A stretch of 64,000 nucleotides of DNA from Luteimonas sp. MC1572 (GTDB lineage: Bacteria > Pseudomonadota > Gammaproteobacteria > Xanthomonadales > Xanthomonadaceae): positions 806,001 to 870,000 of the forward strand of contig NZ_CP067112.1 of assembly GCF_016615815.1 (NCBI RefSeq), read 5' to 3'. The translations under genes were made by a program, and so were the position numbers. The first letter of the stretch is position 1. Every line of letters starts with the position of its first letter. Below the pieces are notes generated by a model that saw only the letters and a list, made by a program, of their open reading frames with translations, was not told the origin of the DNA and did not search any database. This document shows, in pieces, positions 34,718 through 43,208 of the stretch.

Positions 34718-35842
34718 ATGATGTACTGGACCCGTCGGGTCGTGATCGGCGACGCTGAGCGCGGCCTGGTGTATCGCAACCGTCGTTTCGAGCGCGTCCT
34801 CGCGCCGGGCGTGCATCGCCTGTTCGCGTGGCGCGACCAGCTGGACGTGGTCGTGCACGACATCCGGAAGCCGGACTACGCCGGCGACGACGTCGATGCG
34901 CTGATCGCCGCGCTCGGCACCAGGCTGGACGGGACCTTCGTGCTGGCCGACATCGGCATGGACGAAGTCGGGCTGGTGTCGAGGAACGGCCGCCTCGAGG
35001 ACGTGTTGCCGCCGGGCCTGCGCAAGCTGCACTGGCTTGGCCTGGTGCAGGTCGAGGTCGAGAAGGCTTCGCTTGCCGAAGGCCTGCGCGTCGCGCCCGA
35101 CGTGACGCGCCGTCTGCGCCAGCTCGGCATGCTGGGCCGCGTGGCGGTGGTGCTCGATGTGCCGGTGGAGTCTGCGGGCCTGGTGTTCGTCGACAACACG
35201 CTGGAGCAGGTGCTCGGCGCCGGCAGCTACGCCTTCTGGAACTTCCAGAAGAACGTGGCGGTGGAGACCATCGAGCTGCGCGTGCAGTCCATGGAGGTTT
35301 CCGGCCAGGAACTGCTGACCCGTGACAAGGTGAGCCTGCGCGTGAACCTGGCTGCTTCGCTGCGCGTGACCGACCCGGTCGCCGCGCGTACGCGGGTGGC
35401 CAAGTACAGCGACTACGTGTACCGCGAGCTGCAGTACGGCCTGCGCAAGGCCGTGGCCGCCAAGACGCTCGACGAGCTGCTCGGCGACAAGGCCACGCTG
35501 GACGCGGAGATCTTCGGCCATGTGCGTGGCCGCGTGGAGGCGCTCGGCATCGAGGTGCTGGGTGTCGGCGTCAAGGACGTGATCCTGCCGGGCGAGATGC
35601 GCGAGATCCTCAACGGTGTGGTGCAGGCGGAGAAGCTGGCGCAGGCCAACGTGATCCGCCGCCGCGAGGAGGCGAATGCCACGCGCTCGCTGCTCAACAC
35701 CGCGAAGCTGATCGAGGAAAGCCCGGTGCTGATGCGCCTGAAGGAGCTGGAAGCCCTGGAAAAGGTGACGGAAAAGATCGACCGGCTGACCGTGTTCGGC
35801 GGCCTGGATGGCGTCGTCAAGCAACTCGTGACGCTGAAGTAA
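34718..35842 (+). CDS. SPFH/Band-7 (slipin-like) protein lacking a membrane anchor
   Basis: 374 residues, start ATG at 34718 behind AAGGAG (34705-34710). The C-terminal two thirds hold an SPFH domain: TIELRVQSMEVSGQELLTRD, VSLRVNLAASLRVTDP, YRELQYGLRKAVAAKTLDEL, FGHVRGRVEALGIEVLGVGV, VKDVILPGEMREILN, then a helical part (QAEKLAQANVIRRREEANAT) likely to oligomerise. Canonical slipins have an N-terminal membrane hairpin; none is present here. Instead the first 153 residues contain two copies of a unit that begins GLV-x-R-N-x-R and ends with V-L-x-P-G within 16 residues (residues 16 and 85), and a third copy at 154 leads into the SPFH domain, an exact 69-residue period. Placed between a tRNA-like RNA and rtcB, it is best seen as a scaffold of an RNA-repair system; that role is inferred from context and from published genome comparisons. 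Confidence 0.88.
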   Translation: MMYWTRRVVIGDAERGLVYRNRRFERVLAPGVHRLFAWRDQLDVVVHDIRKPDYAGDDVDALIAALGTRLDGTFVLADIGMDEVGLVSRNGRLEDVLPPGLRKLHWLGLVQVEVEKASLAEGLRVAPDVTRRLRQLGMLGRVAVVLDVPVESAGLVFVDNTLEQVLGAGSYAFWNFQKNVAVETIELRVQSMEVSGQELLTRDKVSLRVNLAASLRVTDPVAARTRVAKYSDYVYRELQYGLRKAVAAKTLDELLGDKATLDAEIFGHVRGRVEALGIEVLGVGVKDVILPGEMREILNGVVQAEKLAQANVIRRREEANATRSLLNTAKLIEESPVLMRLKELEALEKVTEKIDRLTVFGGLDGVVKQLVTLK

Positions 35843-35846
35843 CAAC

Positions 35847-35877
35847 ACCCGCGCGCCCAATGGACGGGCGCGCGGGT
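35847..35877 (+). other. 12-bp GC-rich hairpin between SPFH gene and rtcB
   Basis: ACCCGCGCGCCC pairs perfectly with GGGCGCGCGGGT around a seven-base loop, starting four bases after the SPFH stop. Only TCCTTC follows, so it is a weak terminator at best; it could attenuate rtcB or protect and separate the two parts of the message. The rtcB ribosome site (AAGGA, 35883-35887) lies just behind it. Confidence 0.65.
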
Positions 35878-35896
35878 CCTTCAAGGAATGGACCAC

Positions 35897-37114
<1,218 letters not shown>

Positions 37115-37288
37115 GGATGGCCCGGTCGAGGTGGGGCAACTTCTTTCCCGCTGCATTGCAACGTGAGAATGCTTTGTCCGCTTACGACCCGAGGTGGGCT
37201 CGAAAGGGAATGGGCGAATCCTATTTCCGACACCAATCTTAGATTCGCTTTGCAAATCACGCATTTACGAAAGTGCTGGCGAAGACAT

Positions 37289-37312
37289 CTAGTACACCTG
37301 ACTAGTACACCT
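37289..37312. repeat. Tandem direct repeat of CTAGTACACCT
   Basis: CTAGTACACCT occurs at 37289-37299 and again at 37302-37312. It sits at the start of a lower-GC patch that runs to about 39.0 kb, just before a terminator. It may be an insertion scar or a protein-binding site; no counterpart was seen at the other edge of the patch. Confidence 0.5.
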
Positions 37313-37316
37313 ACGT

Positions 37317-37346
37317 AACGCGCCCCGACTCCTTTCGGGGCGCGTT
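37317..37346. terminator. Rho-independent terminator, 12-bp perfect stem
   Basis: AACGCGCCCCGA and TCGGGGCGCGTT form a perfect stem with a six-base loop between the convergent ends of rtcB and the 37363 gene. It can act on both strands: AA/TT ends flank the stem. The preceding 37115-37288 holds no gene that I can support. Confidence 0.7.
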
Positions 37347-37362
37347 GACGTCGCGGATCAGG

Positions 37363-38031
37363 TCAAGGTTCGATCGCGGGCCACATCCGCTCAATCAACT
37401 TCGCGTTATCGCTCAAGAGCTTGATCGTCCTGCTGCGTCGGCGACTGATCTTGTAGAGCACGCCGGTGAAGAGGTCGACGAACTCAATCTGCCGAGGCGC
37501 GATTTTCACGCCCACCTGCTCCAACAGCCAATGCGCGATCTCTAGCGTCATCTTTGCAGCCTCAGGGTCGTACTGCTCCGCCTTGAGATTGAAGTAGATG
37601 AAACGCTGTTCGTCTCCCTCGTATGCAAAAAGGTCCGGAGACAGCCTGAGCTCCAAACCATTTACATCGAACTGGTACTGCCTGTTGATCGCGATGCGCA
37701 ACTGACGGGCCATGTGGCCCGATGACGCAAAGCTCTCCAGCACCCGCAAGGTATGTTCTCGGCGCGGCGCCTCAGGAATGCTTTCCGCGGCGGCGCGAGC
37801 TTGGATCAAGCCCGCCATGCCATCGTCGAGCATCCGACGAATACCCTGGCGTGCAACGCCGTAGAACTGTCGTTTGAAAACTTGCGGTGCCCGCTTGGGA
37901 TACTTCTGCTCGCGCAGCATGTTCCACTGTTCGACGGCAGGCAGGCGCAGGAATCGCGCGGCCGTGGGCACGGACAGGCGAGGCGGAGTGTCGTGGTGGA
38001 TCTGGGGAGGGAACTTGGGAATCGCACTCAT
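37363..38031 (-). CDS. Hypothetical accessory protein, 222 aa
   Basis: Not recognised. Starts MSAIPKFPPQIHHDTPPRLS with AAGGA on the minus strand about a dozen bases upstream. The chain is soluble, mixed alpha/beta: ARQGIRRMLDDGMAGLIQAR, QLRIAINRQYQFDVNGLELR, FAYEGDEQRFIYFNLKAEQY, EAAKMTLEIAHWLLEQVGVK, FVDLFTGVLYKISRRRSRTI. Codon use is distinctly less G/C-biased than the core genes, as expected for horizontally acquired DNA. The 48-residue gene at 38102 lies 70 bp upstream on the same strand and could share its message. No phage or toxin motif is evident. Confidence 0.72.
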   Translation of the reverse strand: MSAIPKFPPQIHHDTPPRLSVPTAARFLRLPAVEQWNMLREQKYPKRAPQVFKRQFYGVARQGIRRMLDDGMAGLIQARAAAESIPEAPRREHTLRVLESFASSGHMARQLRIAINRQYQFDVNGLELRLSPDLFAYEGDEQRFIYFNLKAEQYDPEAAKMTLEIAHWLLEQVGVKIAPRQIEFVDLFTGVLYKISRRRSRTIKLLSDNAKLIERMWPAIEP

Positions 38032-38101
38032 GGTTGTTGTTTTTCCTTCGAGCAATCTACGGATGGACGGAGGGCGGCCTCGCGGCCGCCCCCCGGCTTA
38101 C

Positions 38102-38248
38102 TCATTTCCCGCTTGGCTTCGACGGTGACGGCTTCGGAGCACTGTTGCGCTCTTTGACCGTGGTCGACTTGTGCTGCTCGGCGTACTGCTTGGTTACGAA
38201 CTCGCCGGACTCGGCACTGCGGTACTGAGTGATCTTCTTGTCAGCCAT
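38102..38248 (-). CDS. Short basic protein of the KITQYRSAESGEFVTKQYAE type, 48 aa
   Basis: Reads MADKKITQYRSAESGEFVTK, then QYAEQHKSTTVKER and a Pro/Lys/Ser-rich tail. The pattern YRSAxSGEFVTKxYAExHxxTTV is one I know from a widespread family of tiny proteins in bacteria and phages, often loosely named; its role is unknown. The ribosome site (AGAGG on the minus strand, about 38256-38260) fits the start. It is the upstream neighbour of the 222-residue accessory gene. Lower GC than the core genome. Confidence 0.75.
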   Translation of the reverse strand: MADKKITQYRSAESGEFVTKQYAEQHKSTTVKERNSAPKPSPSKPSGK

Positions 38249-38366
38249 TGGCGTTACCTCTGTTGTTGGAAGTCATTGCAACTCCAACGAAATCACTCCC
38301 CTCACCCAAAGAGGGAGCGGGAAGCGGCCGTGAGGCCGGAGAGGTGGAAGACCCGCAGATTGCTTT

Positions 38367-38396
38367 TTGCGAAAGCGGCCCTAGTAGGCCTATACT
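38367..38396 (+). promoter_or_regulatory. Predicted sigma-70 promoter of a small RNA
   Basis: TTGCGA at 38367-38372 and TATACT at 38391-38396 are separated by 18 bp. Both are good matches. No long gene lies downstream on this strand; a terminator lies 120-140 bp away. Confidence 0.55.
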
Positions 38397-38402
38397 TCCG
38401 CG

Positions 38403-38541
38403 TCTGCCAAGACAAAGCAGCTCTGAAGGTCTTCCACCGTCCGATTCGTCGGACACCGTGATCAGTTGGATTGGTCTGCGGGTCTACCTCCATTGCTGGT
38501 GAGCTGTAGCGAGCGCCCTGCCATGTGCAGGGCGTTTTCGT
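38403..38541 (+). ncRNA. Candidate small non-coding RNA, about 140 nt
   Basis: Bounded by the promoter at 38367-38396 and the terminator hairpin at 38514-38534. Inside, GTCCGA and TCGGAC (38439-38454) close a TTCG tetraloop, a very stable RNA hairpin. No open frame of useful length is present. Not matched to a known RNA family by eye. Confidence 0.45.
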
Positions 38542-38542
38542 T
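38514..38542 (+). terminator. Rho-independent terminator
   Basis: CGCCCTGC and GCAGGGCG form an 8-bp stem with a five-base loop, followed by TTTTCGTTT. The tail is the same as that of the hairpin at 34109. Confidence 0.7.
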
Positions 38543-39008
38543 TCTGAGGTTCAAACTGGAATGGAACGCACAATCTCAGGCTACCACAGAATCCGTTCAT
38601 TAGCATTTTAGGCACCACAACATGTAGTGGCCAAAGAAGACATCGAACACTAAATGATCGAATAAAGCCAACTTCCGCATCTGAACGAGAGTCTTGGCGC
38701 GAGTCGCGCCAGCCGCGGCCCCCTCTTGCATTACTCCCCAAGAAGTGGCTTTGGGGGTCGCCTGGAACGTATTCAAGGGCAAGAGGCGCCCGAGCTCGCA
38801 CAAAAATCCGAAGCGGCATCAATCAAGCGGACGCTGCGGCCTCCCCCCGTGCCCCCTCGCTTGCGCAGCAGGTGGTGACGAGTCCCCGCCCTGTACCGAA
38901 ACCCCTGCGAGCGCCTCTAACGCAAACGTCTGATATTGCTGGCGTTCCACATGCTCATTGTGGTGTGCCGAAACGTGATGTCCGCTCGTGGACGCTAGGT
39001 GTTTCTCT
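38543..39008. other. Lower-GC intergenic stretch without a supported gene
   Basis: About 470 bases with visibly lower GC than the core. A 67-codon minus-strand frame (38600-38803) exists, but has mixed codon use, no ribosome site and no recognisable domain. I see no repeat or RNA gene here. It probably is the decayed edge of the accessory patch. Confidence 0.4.
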
Positions 39009-39908
39009 TCAGGTGTCGGATACGCGTTCGAAAATCCACTCGACGATCGCATCGAACCTCTCCTGATCAAGCGCATGCCCGCTGTCCACGCGGAGCTCGG
39101 TGATGAAGTCGCCGGTGACCTTGGCCACGACCTGGTCCGCATCGCGTGAGTACTTGTCGCCGGTACCCGATACGACCAGTGTCGACCGGGGTCCGATGGC
39201 TGAAAGGAGATCGTGCGTTTCAAGCTGGCGGGCGAGCCCGGGCACGGCCTCGAACAGGGTGATCCCGGTGTTCTCCCGGCGGCGGGTCTCGAAGCTGCAT
39301 ACGGCACCGCTGATGCATGCGAACCGGCATCGCGAATCGACGGCCGCGTGGTAGAGCGCCGTGTAGCCACCGTACGAATGCCCAGCCACGCCCACGCGTC
39401 GCTCGTCCACGTCAGCGGCCTGGAGCAGGACGCTCAGGGCGCGCTGGGCGTCATCCAAGCACTTCCTCATCAGCAGGTCGCCATCCAGCAGCCGGTAGCT
39501 CATGGCGCTGTAGTGCTGGAGCCAGTCGTAGTAATCCGGCTCCACCCCGTGAACTGCGCCCCGTCGATCCTCGAACGTGATGGCGTCCGGGGCCAGGACC
39601 GCGACGCCCCTGCGCGCGAGCGCCGGCCCGAAGGCCTGGAACGCGTCGCCCACATCGCCGGCGACCTCGCTCTTGCCGAAGTGGAATTCGCCGTTGTGCT
39701 GGTGGAAGACAACCACGCCACCGAGCGTGCCGCGCCCGTTGGGCGTGAACAGGAACGCCGGGATGGGATCACCTTCGAGTCCGCGGTATTCGATCCTTTC
39801 ACGGGTGAATCCGTCGGCCTCGGTAGCGTCGCCTCGCTGGAATTCCACAGGGACAGGGTCGGCCAGCCCAAGGCGCTGGCGAAGCATCGTAGTGAGGTCG
39901 TCCGTCAT
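39009..39908 (-). CDS. Alpha/beta hydrolase (dienelactone hydrolase/acetyl esterase type)
   Basis: 299 residues. The fold shows VVVFHQHNGEFHFGKSEVAG in the oxyanion region, the nucleophile elbow GVAGHSYGGYTALYHAA with Ser in GHSYGG, LVVSGTGDKYSRDAD as the likely acid strand and VDSGHALDQERF with the catalytic His. The Ser-Asp-His set is thus complete. The group includes dienelactone hydrolases and acetylxylan-type esterases; substrate unknown. ATG at 39908 is chosen because the fold starts soon after; an ATG at 39989 in frame would add 27 residues. Divergent from the FAD oxidoreductase gene across 125 bp. Confidence 0.85.
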   Translation of the reverse strand: MTDDLTTMLRQRLGLADPVPVEFQRGDATEADGFTRERIEYRGLEGDPIPAFLFTPNGRGTLGGVVVFHQHNGEFHFGKSEVAGDVGDAFQAFGPALARRGVAVLAPDAITFEDRRGAVHGVEPDYYDWLQHYSAMSYRLLDGDLLMRKCLDDAQRALSVLLQAADVDERRVGVAGHSYGGYTALYHAAVDSRCRFACISGAVCSFETRRRENTGITLFEAVPGLARQLETHDLLSAIGPRSTLVVSGTGDKYSRDADQVVAKVTGDFITELRVDSGHALDQERFDAIVEWIFERVSDT

Positions 39909-40033
39909 CCGCGGATGGTAGCTCGCAATATGGAAGGGTCGCAGGCCTGGTCTGGAGATCGAGTTCACCGGTTCTTCTCGCACGGCCATGCAGTCATGGA
40001 CGCCCCGGCATCCCGACTGCGAGCTGCACCCCG

Positions 40034-41248
40034 ATGGACCTGAAAAGCGGCTACCCCTGGTGGGCGGTCAAGAACGGCCTGCTGCACGCGTTCCCGCCGC
40101 TGCAGGCGGACCATCGCTGCGACGTGGCGGTGATCGGTGGCGGCATCACCGGGGCGTTGTTTGCCGACGAGCTGGCCGCGCACGGGCATGACGTGGCGGT
40201 GTTCGAGCAGCGTGACGTGGGCTGGGGCAGCAGCGCCGCCAGCACGGCGCTGCTGCAGTACGAGATCGACACGCACATGGTCGACCTGGCCAGGCGTTAC
40301 GGCGAGGACAACGCAGTGCTCGCCTACCGCGCCTGCGCGGAGGCCATCCCGATGCTGCAGGCAAAGGCGGCGGAGGTGCGCGACGTGGATTTCGCGCGCG
40401 CCGAAAGCCTGTATTACGCCAGCCGTCGCCGCGATGCACGCGCGCTGCGCGAGGAATTCGCGCTGCGCCAGCGCCACGGCTTCGACGTGGCGTGGCTGGA
40501 GGCGGATGCGGTGCGCGAGCAGTTCGGCTTCGAGGCGCCTGCCGCCATCCTCAGCCGGCTGGCCGCGCGCATGGATCCCTACCGCATGGCCTACCGCCTG
40601 TTCGCGCGGCTCCGCAAGAGTGGCGGCGCGGTGTTCGACCGCACGACCATCGAGAGCATCCAGCCGCGCTCGCGCGACGTGCTCCTCACCACCGCCGAGG
40701 GCCACGCGGTGCGTGCCGGGCACGTCGTGATCGCCGCGGGTTACGCCAGCCAGAAGTGGCTGCGCAAGCGCGTCGCCGCCGATCGCAGCAGCTACGCCGT
40801 GATCACCGACCCGATCGACAAGGACGCCTTGGGCCCGCTGGTCGACACCATGGTCTGGGAGACGGCGCGCCCCTATCTGTACATGCGCAGCACCGGCGAC
40901 GGGCGCCTGCTGGTCGGCGGCGAGGACGACAGCGTCGACGTGCCGGCGCGACGCGACGCACGCGTGGAGAAGAAGGCGCGCAAGCTGCTGGACAAGACCG
41001 CGGCCCTGTTTCCGCACCTGCCGCTGCGGCCGGCGTTCTCCTGGGCCGGCACCTTCGCCGAAACCCGCGACGGCCTGCCGTTCTTCGGTCCGCACCCGCA
41101 GCACGGCCCGCGCGTGCAGTTCGCCATGGCCTACGGCGGCAACGGCATCACCTATTCGATGATCGGCGCCGGGCTGGTGCGCGCGCTGATCGAGCGGCGC
41201 AGGCATCCGTTGGCCGAGTTGTTCTCGTTCGGGCGCGGTGAGGGCTGA
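40034..41248 (+). CDS. FAD-dependent oxidoreductase (DAO family)
   Basis: 404 residues. CDVAVIGGGITGALFADELA is the FAD-binding Rossmann loop followed by the acidic end of the second strand (VAVFEQRDVGWGSSAASTAL). The remaining part matches glycine/D-amino-acid oxidase-like proteins: VRAGHVVIAAGYASQKWL, TARPYLYMRSTGDGRLLVGG, FAETRDGLPFFGPHPQHG and MAYGGNGITYSMIGAGLVRA near the C-terminus. It oxidises an amine or hydroxy acid of unknown identity, probably in the cytoplasm. Its last 97 bases are antisense to the end of the histidine kinase gene, an unusually long tail-to-tail overlap. Confidence 0.92.
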   Translation: MDLKSGYPWWAVKNGLLHAFPPLQADHRCDVAVIGGGITGALFADELAAHGHDVAVFEQRDVGWGSSAASTALLQYEIDTHMVDLARRYGEDNAVLAYRACAEAIPMLQAKAAEVRDVDFARAESLYYASRRRDARALREEFALRQRHGFDVAWLEADAVREQFGFEAPAAILSRLAARMDPYRMAYRLFARLRKSGGAVFDRTTIESIQPRSRDVLLTTAEGHAVRAGHVVIAAGYASQKWLRKRVAADRSSYAVITDPIDKDALGPLVDTMVWETARPYLYMRSTGDGRLLVGGEDDSVDVPARRDARVEKKARKLLDKTAALFPHLPLRPAFSWAGTFAETRDGLPFFGPHPQHGPRVQFAMAYGGNGITYSMIGAGLVRALIERRRHPLAELFSFGRGEG

Positions 41249-42519
41249 GCAGTCAGTGCGAGCCGGGCGACCGTGCCCTCGCCATCGGTGTCGAAGCGCA
41301 GGGCGATGCCGTGGCGCTCGCCCAGCCGGCGCACGATGGCCAGGCCCAGCCCGAAGCCGGCGCTGGCCTCGCCCTTGGCGAAGGCTTGGAACGCATCTGC
41401 CGCGATGCCATCGCCGGGGTTGGCGATGCGCAGCCAGTCGCCGTCCACGTCGATCACGACCTGGCCGTCGCGGGTGTGGGCGAAGGCGTTGCCCACCAGG
41501 TTCGACAGCACGATGTGCAGCACGGTCGCCGGCAAGTGCGCGCGCGTGCCGGTCGCTACATCCAGCCGCACCTCCACCGCACGGCCATCCAGCAGCGGCG
41601 CCTGGTCGACGATCACGCGCTCCAGCAGGGGCAGCACGGCGACATCGCTGGCGGCCTCGGCGCTGTGCTCCTCGCGCGCGAGCGCCAGCAGCGTGGCGAC
41701 CGTCTGCTCGAGCTGGTGTGCGGACTGGCGGACATGCTCGAGCTGAAGCCGTGACTCGACATCGAGGCCGTCGCGCGCAGCCAGGCGTTCGCAGGCGCTG
41801 CGGATCACCGCCAGCGGCGTGCGCAGTTCGTGGCTGGCGTCGCGGCTGAACTCGCGTTCGCGCGCAACGAAGTCGTCGATGCGCGCGATCAGGCGCTCCA
41901 GCCCGCGCGCCAGCGTGCCGACCTCGTCGTCGGGAAAGGCATCCGAGAATCCAGCGGGCAGCCGCGACGGCGTGGCCTCATCGACCAGTGCAGCCAGCCG
42001 CGACAGCGGCGCGGTCATCCGCCGGGCCAGCCAGGCGCCGAGCACAAGCGCCAGCGCGAGCACCGCCAGGCTGGACACGCCCAGCCACTGCAGGATGCCG
42101 CTGCGCATCGGCCGCACCGCCAGCTGCTGGCTGACCTCGGCCACCAGCCACGCCGGTGCAGCCGGCGCCGCTGGCTGCAGGACCTGCAGGTGGTAGTGGC
42201 GGCCGTCGTTGCCGGGGAACTCGCGACGCGAAGGCTCCTCGGCCAGCCACGTGCCGAGCCCGTCGGGCAGGGTGGCCGGATCGGCATGCACCGCGATGAA
42301 GTGCAGCTGCGGGCGCGTCCACTCGCCGTGCGCGGCGTGGTGCGCCAGCTGCGCCTGCGCTTCCTGCTGCAGCAGGCCATGGAAGAAACGGTCTTCGACC
42401 ACGTAGACGAACAGCACCACGTAGAAGCCGTATAGCGCGGCCACGAACAGGGCGAATCCGCCGAAGGCGACCATCAGCCGGTGGCGCAGCCGGCGGCGCG
42501 GACGCGTCGTGTTGCTCAC
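41152..42519 (-). CDS. Two-component sensor histidine kinase
   Basis: 455 residues, inner membrane. Two membrane helices (LMVAFGGFALFVAALYGFYV near 15-38; WLGVSSLAVLALALVLGAWL near 155-178) enclose a periplasmic sensor of about 115 residues; a HAMP domain follows, then the phospho-acceptor helix DASHELRTPLAVIRS and the ATPase blocks SNLVGNAFAHT, IANPGDGI and GFGLGLAIVRRL. Start is the GTG at 42519, whose bases overlap the stop of the response regulator (GTGA), the standard coupling. The last 32 codons overlap the convergent oxidoreductase gene. The kinase lies in one minus-strand unit with a secreted DJ-1-type protein, so it may sense envelope or carbonyl stress; that is inference. Confidence 0.93.
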   Translation of the reverse strand: MSNTTRPRRRLRHRLMVAFGGFALFVAALYGFYVVLFVYVVEDRFFHGLLQQEAQAQLAHHAAHGEWTRPQLHFIAVHADPATLPDGLGTWLAEEPSRREFPGNDGRHYHLQVLQPAAPAAPAWLVAEVSQQLAVRPMRSGILQWLGVSSLAVLALALVLGAWLARRMTAPLSRLAALVDEATPSRLPAGFSDAFPDDEVGTLARGLERLIARIDDFVAREREFSRDASHELRTPLAVIRSACERLAARDGLDVESRLQLEHVRQSAHQLEQTVATLLALAREEHSAEAASDVAVLPLLERVIVDQAPLLDGRAVEVRLDVATGTRAHLPATVLHIVLSNLVGNAFAHTRDGQVVIDVDGDWLRIANPGDGIAADAFQAFAKGEASAGFGLGLAIVRRLGERHGIALRFDTDGEGTVARLALTAQPSPRPNENNSANGCLRRSISARTSPAPIIE

Positions 42520-43205
42520 GTGTCGGCCTCCAGGCGGAAGCCGACGCCATGCACCGTCTTCAGCATCGGCACCGCGAACGGGCGGTCCAGTGCCTGGCGC
42601 AGCATGTACAGGTGCGTGCGCAGCGGATCGGAGTCGGGCGGGGCGTCGCCCCAGATGTGTTCGACAAGCTCGCTGCGGGTCAGCGTGCGCGGCCAGGCCT
42701 CGGCAAGTGCGAGCAGCAGCTGGTGCGCCGTCTGCTGCAGGTGCAGGGTGCGGCCTTCGCGCTGCACCACGCCGCTGCGCCGGTCGATGCCCAGGCTGCC
42801 GATGCGCAGCACGTGCGGGGTGCCGGCGCGGTGGCGTTGCGACAGCGCCAGGCAGCGCGCCAGCAGTTCGGCGCCGGCGAACGGTTTGACCAGGTAGTCG
42901 TCGGCACCGCTGCGGAAGCCCAGCAGCCTGTCGTCCAGCGCATCGCGTGCGGTGAGCATCAGCACGGGAATGTGGCGATCGGCCTGCGCGCGCAGGCGCT
43001 CGCAGACGCGCAGGCCGTCGAGGCCGGGCAGGCCGAGGTCGAGCACCAGCACGTCGGGCGGATCGGCCAGCGCCGCCTGCAGCCCGCTCAGGCCGTCGGC
43101 GGCGAAGCTGGCAGCAATGCCGCTGTCGGCGAACATCGCCTCCAGGTTCCCGCGCAGCACCGGGTTGTCCTCGACCACCAGGATGCGCAGCGCGGGCAGG
43201 TGCAT
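42516..43205 (-). CDS. OmpR-family response regulator
   Basis: 229 residues. The receiver domain has the acidic pair in LVVEDNPVLRGN, the phospho-accepting Asp in VLVLDLGLPGLDGL, the switch Thr in LMLTARDALDD and Lys in DDYLVKPFAGAEL. The C-terminal winged helix contains LLALAEAWPRTLTRSELVEH and HLYMLRQALDRPF, ending MLKTVHGVGFRLE, typical of OmpR/PhoB DNA-binding domains. Starts three bases after the end of the upstream DJ-1-type gene and overlaps the kinase by four bases, so the three genes are one operon. Its target promoters are not visible here. Confidence 0.95.
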   Translation of the reverse strand: MHLPALRILVVEDNPVLRGNLEAMFADSGIAASFAADGLSGLQAALADPPDVLVLDLGLPGLDGLRVCERLRAQADRHIPVLMLTARDALDDRLLGFRSGADDYLVKPFAGAELLARCLALSQRHRAGTPHVLRIGSLGIDRRSGVVQREGRTLHLQQTAHQLLLALAEAWPRTLTRSELVEHIWGDAPPDSDPLRTHLYMLRQALDRPFAVPMLKTVHGVGFRLEADT

Positions 43206-43208
43206 GGC

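Noticed and set aside
33853..34863. 336-codon minus-strand frame across the tRNA-like region
   Set aside because: It crosses the terminator, the tRNA-like RNA and the start of the SPFH gene; mixed codon use, no domain, no ribosome site.
37117..37242. Possible 41-residue peptide after rtcB
   Set aside because: No ribosome site or conserved pattern; it lies in the low-GC gap and is probably chance.
38600..38803. 67-codon minus-strand frame in the accessory patch
   Set aside because: No start signals, no recognisable domain and mixed codon bias; not enough to call a gene.
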